In this document: piece by piece, positions 1 through 11,613 of the stretch
Layout of the letters: each line of letters starts with the position of its first letter
Numbering within the stretch: the stretch's first letter is position 1
Source of the DNA: Asterias rubens
Lineage: Eukaryota; Echinodermata; Asteroidea; Forcipulatida; Asteriidae
Direction of reading: 5' to 3'
Length of the DNA stretch: 64,000 nucleotides
Assembly (NCBI RefSeq): GCF_902459465.1
Contig: NC_047076.1
Location: 11,416,146 to 11,480,145, forward strand
Program-made: the position numbers and the translations under genes
Notes under the pieces: generated by a model
Database searches by the model: none
What the model saw: only the letters and a program-made list of their open reading frames with translations
What the model was told of the DNA's origin: nothing

Positions 1-374
1 CATTAAAATAAACTTGAAGTAGAAGAACAAAGCCTTTTTTTACACAAAATAATATCAAATAATGTTAGAACATTTTTGTTAAACAAATATTTTTTTCTTT
101 GTTAGTTTTTATTTATGTTTATTTTGATTTATTGGTTTTTTTGGCGAAGGAGACAAAACAAAACATTTCTTTAAAAAAAAAAATAGCAAAGGGGAAATTA
201 CAAATTTAAGTAATGTTTATGAGAGAAAACACACATACGGAGGATAGGACTGACGACCCGGTTCACATTCGAAGCTCCAGACCAAAGTGGGAATCAAACC
301 CAAATCTCAAAGGGAAACTGGATCTCAGAAAAGTCCAAATAGAAAGCTTTGGAAAATGCCGGAACCAATTATCT

Positions 375-616
375 GGGCCCAATTTCACAAAGCTGCTAAG
401 GGCAACAATTTGCTTAGCATGAAATATCTTCCTTGATAAAAACAGGATTACCAACAAAATTTTAAATTGTTGCATATTGCTTGTTACTGGCATCCAGCTG
501 TTGTTTGCTTATCCCGAAAATCACGTGGAAATTGGGTTGTAATCCTGTTTATATCAAGGAAAAGGTGTCATGCTTAGCATGCTTAGTGTGCTTAGCAGCT
601 CTATGAAATTGGGCCC
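375..616. mobile_element. M4 MITE
   Basis: GGGCCCAATTTCACAAAGCT start and AGCTCTATGAAATTGGGCCC end. Confidence 0.88.
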
Positions 617-933
617 TGATCAGATACCCCCACTCTATGAGTCACTGATGCATAAATCGCACTTTTCCAGTAAGTCAATTAGAGCTGCACTGGCTCTTAA
701 TAAATATGGGGAATAGTGTTTAATTATTTACTAAAATAAAATCCACCACAGCCTAATGCTTGCCTCTCGAAACACCTTTTGGTCCGTACTGCGTATTGCA
801 TTAAATTCGATCGTCCTTTTACAGAATGTGATCATTTGGTTTACCCATTGATTTAAAAGTGCATTAGTGGGGTTACTAGACGAAAAGATCACCACAAAGC
901 TAAAAGGTAGACTACCCATTGATAATAGTGTTT

Positions 934-1311
934 AAAGGCAGTGGACACTATTGGTAATTACTCAAAATAATTATCATCATAAAAACTTTCTTCATTACGA
1001 GTAATGGGAAGAGGTTGATAGTATAAAACATTGTGAGAAACAGCTCCCTCTGAAGTGACGTAGTTGTCGAGAAAGAAGTAATTTTCCACGAATTTGATTT
1101 CGAGACCTCAAGTTTAGAACTTGAGGTCTCGAAATCAACCATCTAAACGCACACAACTTCGAGTGACAAGGGTGATTTTTTTTCTTACATTATTATCTCG
1201 CAAGTTCGATGACCGATTGAGCTCAAATTTTCACAGGTTTGTTATTTCATGCATATGTTGAGATACACCAAGTGAGAAGACTGGTGTTCCAGTTGTGTCC
1301 ACTGTCTTTAA
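934..1311 (+). mobile_element. M1 MITE
   Basis: AAAGGCAGTGGACACTATTG start and inverted CACTGTCTTTAAA end, with a central GAGACCTCAAG / CTTGAGGTCTC palindrome. Confidence 0.85.
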
Positions 1312-2520
1312 ACGACAGTTGCATAATTTACAGAAATAAAATGGTTCTTGTAAAAACTTCATTATAAATAGTTGTGTACATGTATCCTTACAAATTCTGT
1401 ATAATAAAACTCAAACGATTTGGGTAGGGCCCAAGTGTAGGGCCTACTTTTTGTACGACATTAAACATACTAGGTTTAAAGATAATGATGGTAGAAAGCT
1501 TCCCCGAAAGCACTACTTGCTGGGGTGCTGTAGTTTTTGAGAAATGAGTAATGCTAACATTTTCTGAAAATAGTTTGTTTTTTTCCATGACACGAAAATT
1601 ATGTCAGCATGTACAACGGACTAACCCGAATCTCCTGAAGATTTTGCTCCATAATTTTGCTCTTTTTTTTCTCGACTAACAAAGCGTAAACTTCTACACC
1701 ATGTTAATTATATTAGGGGGCCTACAACATATATTTCATGTTGGGTACGAATTCATATCTAACCAAACACTTGATCGCTACGTCAAAACCCTTAAAACAA
1801 CTTTGGAACAACGGAGAAACAATCCCAAAATGTATATTTGAAAATTTGTGTTTATATCATTATTTTTTATAGAAACACAAGTTTTAATGTGTTTGTGTTT
1901 AATGAGAATGAAATCAATTATACAGTCGACACTGTCGGTGAGAGACGGCGATTATAAAGAAACCGTCGACCGCGAGTTCATGCCCCATTGAGTTCTTTGA
2001 GCACGGGTCGGAACCGCATGACACTTAAAGCTCGGGCGTAAATTGCACCTGGTAAAACAACTCTTTACTGTAATTGATTAACTGAGTAGAATGTGTAATA
2101 TTTGCATCCTAGGGGCAGTTGTTAGCATCTTACAAGAGAGGCATTAATTGTTTTGGGGAATATAATTTGTATCGCTTCCTCCCTTACAAATAGGTATAAT
2201 TATCAAACTAATCGCTTTAATTAAGTTATGTATTAAAGGAGCGATTGTAACGTGCTTTAATTTATTCTACGGTCCTTAAACTTATAAGCCCGTGACCAAA
2301 TGCACATTTCACGCACTTGACATCTGTGGTTATTTTTAGGGGGGGTAGGCCTATTGGGACTAAAATTTGTAGTCGAACCAGAATCGGCTATATTATTTTT
2401 CAAACGACCAGGCACCATGGCCATATTTAAACTTTTCAGTACAATATATTTTACGAAGATTTCAAAGACAGCGTGATAGGATAATAAAGCTGCTGAGTGT
2501 GACAAGACTAGCCTTCACAG

Positions 2521-2858
2521 TTGGTGTATATATCTCAACATGCATAAAATAACAAACCTGTGAAAATTTGAGCTCAATCGGTTGTCGAAGTTACGAGATA
2601 ACAATGAAAGAAAAAACACCCTTGTCACACGAAGTTGTGTGCGTTTAGATGGTTGATTCTAGACCTCAAGTTCTAAACTTGAGGTATCGAAATCAAATTC
2701 GTGGAAAATCACTTCTTTCTCGAAAACTACGCAAATTCAGAGGGAACCGTTTCTCACAATGTTTTATACTATCAACCTCTCCCCAATACTCGTTACCAAG
2801 TGAGGTTTTATACTAATAATTATTTTGAGTAATTACCAATAGTGTCCACTGCCTTTAA
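2521..2858 (+). mobile_element. M1 MITE, one end lost
   Basis: M1 body from GGTGTATATATCTCAACATG to AATAGTGTCCACTGCCTTTA. Left terminal repeat is missing. Confidence 0.75.
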
Positions 2859-3375
2859 GAGTGTGTGTTGCTAACGTGCTCGTAATATTTTTACAAGCAT
2901 TTTTAGATTCGGTTTCAAATAAACAGTAATGTTTACATGTCTATGATATCTCGAGAGGATTTATCTAACCTCCAGTTAATTGTCTGCTGATGTTCGTCTC
3001 GAAGGACTTTTTTAGTTGTAGTATTTTCTGTTTTAGTTGTGTTGTTTGCTTTTAATTAGTACTATTTCATTTATTATTAAACCGAAAGCCCTTGACAATG
3101 TTTAAAATTACTAAGCTATTACTGTTGTAGTTGACTAAATCACCATAGAGGAACAGCTAGATGAAGTAATGAGATAACAAGCTACATGAAGGAAGCTATA
3201 TAATAAATGAAACACAATTATGAGTTGACAAAGATGTGCAAACCTATTCTAACTGCCATTACCATGGGCGCCGCCATCTTGAAAATGGGGTATGCTTGCC
3301 CCATTTACCGTACAGTAAGACAAAACTGGGGTCTGAATACCACCAGCGTTTATCTCAACATTTCGTAGCAACATT

Positions 3376-3507
3376 GGAAAAGTTTCCGTATGGCGCCACC
3401 ACTTTTTCATTCGATATGAAATAATATAGTATCTAATTTACCTCAATGAGATATCCCTTTTTGTAAAAATGAGTAAAAAAGTGGTGGCGCCATACGGAAA
3501 GTTATCC
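3376..3507 (+). mobile_element. M6 MITE (hAT-type, 132 bp)
   Basis: Ends GGAAAAGTTTCCGTATGG and CCATACGGAAAGTTATCC, with inverted arms to ACCACTTTTTCA. Perfect 8-bp target duplication GCAACATT at 3368-3375 and 3508-3515. Confidence 0.92.
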
Positions 3508-4075
3508 GCAACATTTCCTTTGGGTTTTGATTATCAAATTGACACGAAATCTTGAAAGTTTACTTACAGTTCTGGGGAGTTTTCGACATCTTCTCATCAT
3601 CTTTTCAGTTCAAACACAAGCGAGACGGTCAGTCATGAAGGTCCAATGGCGGAGACAGACAGCGAACCTCTCAGTCAAATACACACAACACTTGTGGCAT
3701 GCATGAGTGAACACAACTATTTTATTAACCAAGCAACTATGCAAATTCGTGCAACACCACCCGCCATTATGTACAATTAGAAAAACTAACATTACCTAAC
3801 ATTCCTAACTTGTGGTAATACTTCTGAATAATTTGAAGTGTCATACTATTAAATCTATCATGATCTATCTAATGGCTTACCGGTATGCAAGCACATTTTA
3901 GCTAATTATTCGTTAAGGTGTTTTTTGCAAAAACTTGTGAACACCTTAATAATAATATAATAATGGACACTTAATAAAGCGCCGGTGTCCGCCGCAAGCG
4001 GCGCTCATGGCGCTACTCTACAAAGGAACAACAAGCAATGAAAGTAGCAAACAACAAAATAAGAAAAAAATAAAC

Positions 4076-4531
4076 TTAACAAAAAGCTTCTCTATGAAAA
4101 TGAATTTTTAAACTGTTCTTGAATGTGTTGAGTGATTTAGAGAGTTTTACAGTGTCCGGGAGGGAGTTCCAAAGCTTTGGTGCTGCGCTTTGAAAACTTC
4201 TCTCCCCCCATACATGTTTAGTTGTTTTTTCCTGGAGGAATTTGTGTTTTGTAGACCGTAAGCCACGATGTCCTGGGGTGTATATCTGCAGAAGATCACT
4301 TAAATATGCTGGGGCATCACCTTGCAAGATCTTGAAAATAATGAGGCACAGTTTATATTTAACCCTTTGTTGGATGGGGAGCCAGTGCAAGCCGGCTAGC
4401 ACTGGTGTGATGTGTTCCGTTTTCTTGGTGTAAGTGATCATCCTTGCTGCAATATTCTGTAATCGTTGAAGGCGAGAGAGTTGCGTATTGTTAATTCCGT
4501 ATAAGAGCGAGTTGCACACCCTATGACTCAT
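4076..4531 (-). mobile_element. LINE (L2/CR1-like) ORF2 C-terminal fragment
   Basis: 151-residue open frame with SLLYGINNTQLSRLQRLQNI, HITPVLAGLHWLPIQQR, APAYLSDLL and KLWNSLPDTVKLS, the usual reverse-transcriptase tail of L2/CR1-type non-LTR elements. 5'-truncated at about 4531. The 3' tail runs to about 3950 with an AAT-rich end. Confidence 0.88.
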
Positions 4532-5133
4532 AACACCCTATGACGCATTATCCAGTAATTATTTGTAACTTTGTCGTTATATTTGAAATTGACCTATAAA
4601 TAAAAACAATTAATAAATACGACTCGAGGATTTGGAATATCCGGTTAATTGGAAAGACTTTCAACATTATTATTGTGTACAAAAGTACTGCGCTTTCACA
4701 GTGTAAGAATAAATATCGGAGCCAACAAATTAAAAAAAAAAAAAACCAATTGTTTATGTATTTTGTTTTATATATTTATTTACTTGTCGGTTTACTTTTG
4801 ATCAAACAACCACTGAAAAGGTTATTGCTCTGAAAAACAAGTATGAAATCAACATTACAAGGTGTACGTTTTCTGACGGTCTATTGGCTGCATATCTGGT
4901 AGGTGTGGGGGATTTGCATTTTCCTCATAGAAGTGGCCCTCACCAGAGGAAAATTGCTGTTTCCCTTCCAGAGGAAAGTTCAACGCACTCGAATGTTCTT
5001 GTATTTTTTTGTCTAGGAAAATTATAAAATAAATGGTGACAATGGGGCAGCACAGGATCAAATTTAACAAACTATGTTCCAAGGGGAGTTGATTAGCCTT
5101 TTTGAGATAAGGTGCCAACTATATAAGTGCACT

Positions 5134-5402
5134 GGGCCCGATTTCATGGCTCTGCTTACCGCCGAATTCTGCGCTTACGATCGCCATTCCCCGCTTACGT
5201 GCAAGTACCATAGATATAGAATATTATTTTAATTCTATATCTATGGAAAGTACCGAATTTCTGCGCTAGCGCGGAGTACGCACGCGCAGAAGCCGAAATT
5301 CGCCGCTAACCCGTGAAATACGCTTGCCGTTAGCACATAATTCCCTGCTTCCGTAAGCGCCGATTACGGGCTTATTGTTAGCAGAGCCATGACATTGAGC
5401 CC
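5134..5402. mobile_element. M4-like MITE with nested palindrome
   Basis: GGGCCCGATTTCATGGCTCT start and its inverse end (AGAGCCATGACATTGAGCCC). Inside, a 15-bp perfect palindrome arm pair 5208-5222 / 5232-5246 (CCATAGATATAGAAT) with near-duplicate AAGTA flanks looks like a later small insertion. Confidence 0.82.
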
Positions 5403-5442
5403 TGTTTGATGTGGGTGTGTACAGACAGAATTACCATAAACC

Positions 5443-5702
5443 TTAAAGCCATTATACACTTTCGGTACAGAAAAAAAATTAAAAGTTCACAGATTTACAA
5501 ATAATTTACAGGGTTTACAGAAGGTAATGGTGAAAGACTTCTCTTCAAATATTATTCCATGAAATGGTTTACTTTTTCAGAAAACATTAAAACAATTATC
5601 AATACTCAATTTTCACAGGGTTGTTATTTTATATATAAGTTGTGGTACACGAAGTGTGGGCCTTGGACAATACTGTTTACCGAAAGTGTCCAATGGCTTT
5701 AT
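5443..5702. mobile_element. M5 MITE
   Basis: TTAAAGCCATTATACACTTT start and CGAAAGTGTCCAATGGCTTTA-type inverse end. Confidence 0.8.
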
Positions 5703-7727
5703 GGTGTTAGGATGTCCACCATATTCCAAAATGGCTTATTACGGGGTTTTTTACACGGCGTCTTGATATCTACGAGCATCGCCAGTAATAATAAGATCTG
5801 TACAGCAATATCTAACGTGCAGACAGACACCACGAACATACAACAAATCCCAAATGGCAACCGGCATTTCGCCCCCGTTTCGACTGTAAAACTCCCACGG
5901 GCTCACAGTGTCGAATGATCACACGGCACAATAGCGCACCATGCGGACAGAGTCAAGGGTGTTTTGGCTAGAAGTAACGGCGACAAACAGCGAGTCAAAC
6001 TCGCCACTCTCGGTCATCCTCAGTGTAACAAGTACACTTCACAATCCAATATAAAAGTTCCGAAAATGATACAAGATTAGCGTGAATTGTTCTGTTTTTT
6101 TTTTTTTTTTTGATAGCCATTTTCCCCAGGAATGTCCCACAGTCAATACCATCATGATGAAGAGCAATGGAGAGCTTTTGATATTATACAAAATTCTATC
6201 AAGCGACCTCGAGGGAGTGAGTTTTTAGAGAAAAGGGTAAATTTTCACCAACTAATTTGAATCCAAAATGGGCTTTTGGTAAGCGACCCTCAAAGGATGT
6301 AGTTTTAGAGAAAGATGTATTTTTTCCACATAATAAATTGAATGAGAGAAACGCTTTCGACATGGGTGCTTTCAGAGGCCTGAGAAATTAAGGCTTCAGA
6401 CAATCAATTGAGCCAATTTTTTCAAAGCTTTGTTTGTAAATGCATGTATAAAACATTTTGCATCTGTTGGGATACACTTGTTACCAAAAAGTATATACTT
6501 CCTTTATATCTCATTTGAAAAATGTTATGCCAAAAAAATGGATAATGTGTGCCCCAGAAAAATGACTGCTACACTGACGATGATACATTTCGCTGTGGCA
6601 TTTATGGCTTTATGTTTATAAGAGGGAAAAAAATCTCACCAAATGCTTGTTAAAAAGCACGCAAGACTGGAAAACACGCATCTCATTTTTGGAAATCCAG
6701 TATTTTAACAGGATTTTCCAGAATGGGAACAAAAACCATACTTGGTAACCGGCATTACATATGCTACCACATGATCTTGCCTAATGCCAGTTAAATAAAT
6801 GAAATCTGAAGATTGCTCCAGAAAATCTGTGCCAAACTAACAATCAACACAAAGAAATATGGTCAAAAATAGTTCTCAATTATGACAGCTCCGCAGTTAC
6901 AATCGATGATGACTTCTTATAGGTTTTTAAAGCTCGCATAATATTGTGGTAGTCGGTGAATACCTGAACAAATCATGGGAGTATATTTGCCCTGGAAGCC
7001 GTCTGCAAGACCCAACCTTTACCAAGAGCACGATTTCTGCATAGAAGGTTTAATTTAATAACAAACAATTGTAACATTACGAAAAGCACGACAAAGGTGG
7101 GGTCTCACTGAAGAACAGACACGCCGTTCGGTTGCAATCTGATCCCGGCGTGGTCACCTTACAGAGGGGCCCGGCTAAAAAAACTCATTTGCTTTGCTAC
7201 CACTCCCAGATTATCCCGCCCTGCTCATCCGAAAACTATCGCTGTCCGATGCGGTCCCTGAAGTCCAACCTCATCACCCGCAGCAACTTAAATTCAGATT
7301 CTTTCAAATTTGTGGATGAAAGAAAAACTAAAGCATATTCTACCTACTTCCGTCATATAAGGTGTGCCTAACTGGTATTAATTTCATCTCTTTTTTTTTT
7401 ACGGCTTACAAAAATACTTTTCATTCGGCATGGAAGTAACGGGATAACACTGACTTCTTTTCTTACTTTTATTTTTATTCCTTTGTTGGTCATGAGAGTT
7501 CTTTTTCACAGGACAGGCTTATGTTACAGTTGTACTTAGTGGAGTTTTATCAATGGTGTTTTGAATGATTAAAAATGTGTACTTTTCCCGCGTGTTCTGG
7601 GTTCATTAAAATTACCCTTCTTTATTTAGCGAGAGCAACAGTGGCGATTTTTCGTAAAGCCCGAGAGTGCACGTTTTATTCCATTACTTCGAAGTCTCGA
7701 GCTCATTAAACCACTGCCTATCTTAAA
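5703..7727. other. No recognised gene
   Basis: AT-rich. Contains a 79-codon frame at 7132-7371 and a 119-codon frame ending 5918, neither with family features or coding-like splice context. A 14-T run lies near 6101. Confidence 0.5.
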
Positions 7728-8103
7728 GGAACATTACAGAATTGGTTGTTGCTAACAAAACAGTTGCTGGCAGTGTAAGCACTTTATGTAATCCACTATG
7801 TACATAAACTGACAAACCTGTAGAAGTTTGAGATCGATCGGCCATCTGGGTCACGAGAGAATAGTGAAAAACCGATAACAAATTTTGCATTATATCGATG
7901 CCAAAATTAAAATTAATGAAACGCTCACTGAGCGATAAACTCCAAACGCGAAGTTAGATTATTTATTTCTCATCAAATATGACATTTCAGACAAAAATAT
8001 TTTAAGGGATGTTTTCAACTATCATTATCATTAGACCGTGTAAGTTTTATGTAAATCTGTGATCTTCACGATTTTTGTTTCTTACCAATTCTGTAACGTT
8101 CCG
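7728..8103. mobile_element. MITE
   Basis: AAAGGAACATTACAGAATTG start and CAATTCTGTAACGTTCC end. Body has CTGACAAACCTGTAGAAGTT, related to M1. Confidence 0.72.
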
Positions 8104-8104
8104 A

Positions 8105-8396
8105 CAATGATAACACAATTGGTCATCGAAATTGCAAGAGAATAATGAGAGAAAAACACCCATGTTGCATTACTTTGTGGTCTACCAGATGCATGATAAA
8201 AGGCTTTAGCTGAAGTAATTTTTTATTTTGTGCGAAAATTACCTCTTTCTCAAAAACTACGCTACCTGAGAGGAAGTCGTTTCTCATTCTAAATGTGTTA
8301 TGGGCCTGCCATCAACAGCTCTACATTGGTAAGTATAATTTTTTTTTTGCAACAACTATTTGAAGTAATTACCAATAGTGTCCAGTGCCTTAAAGC
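8105..8396 (+). mobile_element. M1/M2-like fragment
   Basis: Shares ATTGGTCATCGAAATTGCAA and AATAGTGTCCAGTGCCTTAA with M1/M2. Left end lost. Confidence 0.6.
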
Positions 8397-9120
8397 ACAG
8401 CAGCCAAATGCCAGTAAACTGTCTATAAGTTCTCATTGTGCAGAACGTGAATGATGCAAACCTTTTGTGAACGCACACACGCACTAGCATCTGATCGATC
8501 GCTCGTGAGCATTGCTCTTTTCAAAATCTAAGGTCTTTGTGAGGCTAACTGAGTTACAGACTGGAACTCCCCAGTCTTATTATCAAATCTTCTCACATTA
8601 GGAACTGCACAAAATAAATCACGGCATCTTTGGTTCGGCCTACATCTTGGAGACCTATGTCGTTTAGTTTCATATATTGGTCAAAACATTATCAGAGCAT
8701 GCCTCACCAGTTATCATACAAATACAAGGCGTTTTGGAAACAAGAAACTCAGGAAAAACATGACAAGATTTCAAACGCCGATATTCTGATCAATTATGTT
8801 GAGTAAGTGTGAGCCGGTATATGCATTAAATTAACACAGAGATCTCTTAAACTTGCGCAGAATCCGAGCTGAAATCCAGCTGAAAATGAGCCGAAAAATT
8901 TACCAAAAAATGTAAAAGAAAGGAAGGGGGGAACATGTAAAATCGGAAGTGATGACAACCGGGTAAAAGCTGTTTATTTAGAGGGTTGCGATATGGAGGG
9001 ACAAGTTTTCTTCGGTCACGTGGTTGCTGGAGTGCAAGCCAACCCGTTCGGCTGACTAATCTGGCACCCTGTATTTGCCAATGCGGTAGTGTTTCTGAAC
9101 ACAAAATAGCTTACACTTGA

Positions 9121-9440
9121 GGTGCGTTCGTTTAGCTTTCCTTTGCCGACCCCGCGGTGAGCCCCTGACAAGGGCTAATCGTTTGATCACACCCCCTCTT
9201 GGTGACGTCATGCACTTAGGCCAACCCCCAAGTGACCCATTCCACAAGCAGGGCACTTGGGGCTGACCCGGTTGAGCCCCTGGAATGACGTCATGGCTAT
9301 TCGAACGTACCGGGGGCAGACCGGGTCTACCCATGTAAGCTATTCGAACGTACCGGGGGCAGACCGAGGTCTACCCCGGGAAGACCGAGGTCTACCCCGG
9401 GAAGACCGAGGTCTTCCCCGGGAAGCTAATCGAACGCACC
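9121..9440. mobile_element. MITE with internal tandem hairpins
   Basis: GGTGCGTTCGTTTAGCTTTC start and GAAGCTAATCGAACGCACC end. Internal GGAAGACCGAGGTCTACCCC is repeated three times and is itself palindromic. Also two TGACGTCA sites. Confidence 0.8.
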
Positions 9441-10839
9441 CTATGGAACAGGGATGTGCATGTTATCAAAACTCTTCAGTTCACAGCTCTGGACCGGAAC
9501 TCGAACCTAGATTCTGACAACACCAGAACTAGCGTCCGGTAAACGAGACAACTCGACCACGAAGTAAATCAAAAGAGGTAATTCAACCTTGGTGCCATTA
9601 ATTTTGGGATGTTTGTTGCTTCTTTTAATTGTCGATATCCGTATCAAACAAAATATGTACAATGCATCGTTTAAGTGCAGCTGTTTAAAAACAAAACTTT
9701 AAAAAATCAAATTGTATAATTTTAAATAATATCATATTTGGTAAAACGTATAATATTTCAATCAAAAGCTTAAAGATAAAGGAACAGCAGACCCGTCACC
9801 GATGATTGAAAGAAAAACAAACAAGTAACTTTGGTAGTTAGTAATCGAGACTTGCATAATTACAATCAACTTTAAATTGTTTGGTTTGTCCACGGAAATC
9901 TCTTGCGTGTATTGATTTGCATACCATTAATTTGCATATTATTTATTTGCATACCATTGAGTCTGTACTTCTCAAGACATGGATAGACGGTTTTGGTTGT
10001 CGCCAAAAGAGAGGTATCGCAAGTCTCCGGATACACATACAGATACCGATACGTCGACACTTTGTGTGTTCACGTGACGCGTGTCCGCAACTATCATATT
10101 TTGCACACACCTTAGCAACGAATACAGGAGCTCATACGCGTCGTAGAAAAACGGATACTGTTTGCAGACTTTTAGTTGTCTTTAATTTTGTCACAGATCA
10201 AAATCAATTTCCACGGAATTGCTTTCAGTGGTATCGTGCTTGATAGATAATTTTTTTTTAGTCATTTGCAAGCAAAACGATGAGTAAATGCACTCAAATG
10301 ACACATCTATATTATTTTGCGAGACAAAATCCAAAACGCGGCTGACGTGAACGGAAACGGTTATCATAATTATCCATTTCTGTATCTGTATACGCACGCT
10401 TGTGCAAACCTCTCTACTAATAAGGTACAACGTTTTAAGTTGAAAACAATAGTTTTTTATTTTAAATGGAAATGAATGGAATGGATGGAGTGATTATTCC
10501 AGTTTTATATCAGTGTTTTGTATAAATAATAATCAAATCTTTTGTATAATTATATTTTGATGATTGTCTACCTCTACACATGCAAGCAAAATTGAGCATA
10601 CGGGAGACGGTTATTTTGTTTTAAACAACCGATCGCACAAACCCCAATCGATTGTCCATAGCTATATTCACCAACCATTCATCACAACATATGTTTTGAG
10701 TGGTCCACAGGGGTTTGTACTTAAATTGTTATTCGCAACTAAGATCAATCTCAGTTATTTGTAAAATCAAATATTGTTAGTAAAATCTTTGTAAAATTTG
10801 TGTGCCTTCTCGGTGTCATGTTTTACAAGCTACAACAAG
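9441..10839. other. No recognised gene
   Basis: AT-rich spacer with an ATTTGCATA triplicate near 9920. A 120-codon + frame at 9881-10243 shows no domain. I see nothing else. Confidence 0.5.
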
Positions 10840-11260
10840 ACAAAAGAGGGCGCTATTACAAATGACTGCTCACTCACTGAGAATAAATTCACCAAAAACC
10901 ATTGCCAACAGAAGTTTCTTTGTCAAATGAACATTCACAATTAAGATCAATCTAAGCGTTTGTGAAATCGAGCCCGTGCCTTCTGTGATTCTGTCCCTAA
11001 ATACCACGTTTCATGAGCCACAAGAAGCATCAAGGGGGCGCTGTTTCAAACCACCGCTCACTCAATGATGTATAAATTAATTCTCTGAAATCCATTGGTT
11101 ATAAATTATGGCCATTCGCAATTTAGATAAATCTAACCATGTTCCATCCAGCTAAAGTACACCTCTGATCTGCCACACACCTAACACTTTCTCTATGTGG
11201 TATTTCACGAGACACAAGAAGACACAAGAGGGCGCTATGTCAAACCAACGCTCACTCATT
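10840..11260. repeat. Three degenerate about 190-bp tandem units beyond the patatin stop
   Basis: GAGGGCGCTAT/GGGGGCGCTGT anchors at about 10847, 11034 and 11228, each preceded by ACACAAGA/CACAAGAAG and followed by CGCTCACTCA and CCATTGG. In the 3' flank or 3' UTR of the patatin gene. Confidence 0.7.
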
Positions 11261-11373
11261 TACCAAAAACCATTGGAGAAATATGTTTCTTTGGTTAAAA
11301 ATATAACTATCGCGTATTTACGAGCCCCTTTTTGTACGGGGATGAACACAGACCAATCACTTGGTCATTCTCC

Positions 11374-11613
11374 TTAGCGTTCCCCTGACGAACCCCTCGG
11401 GATGCGTTGTGGCTCCGGGACGGGTGTAACTGTAATGACCCCCAGAGTGGACTGACTTCCTTCGGCTGATGGAGTGCCGAGAATTTGAGACGATTGTCCG
11501 TTCGGTGACAGCATTGTTGATTTGGATACAGGAACATGTTGCTTGCGCACCAACTTGTCTGGATTCTCTTTTATCCAGTGGGTCAAAAAAGTCGACGCAC
11601 TTAGCTCACCTTG
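11374..11613 (-). CDS. Patatin gene exon 13: C-terminus
   Basis: Starts QGELSASTFLTHWIKENP, the last patatin helix, then a Ser/Pro/Thr-rich tail ending RGSSGER and TAA at 11376-11374. Acceptor TTTCTTTAG. Confidence 0.9.
   Translation of the reverse strand, partial: QGELSASTFLTHWIKENPDKLVRKQHVPVSKSTMLSPNGQSSQILGTPSAEGSQSTLGVITVTPVPEPQRIPRGSSGER

Noticed and set aside
1082-1142. Many 60-90 codon frames containing ETSSSKSEVSKSNSWKIT or CLISRPQVLNLRSRNQ
   Set aside because: They recur wherever M1 occurs and in both orientations; M1 reading frames, not genes.
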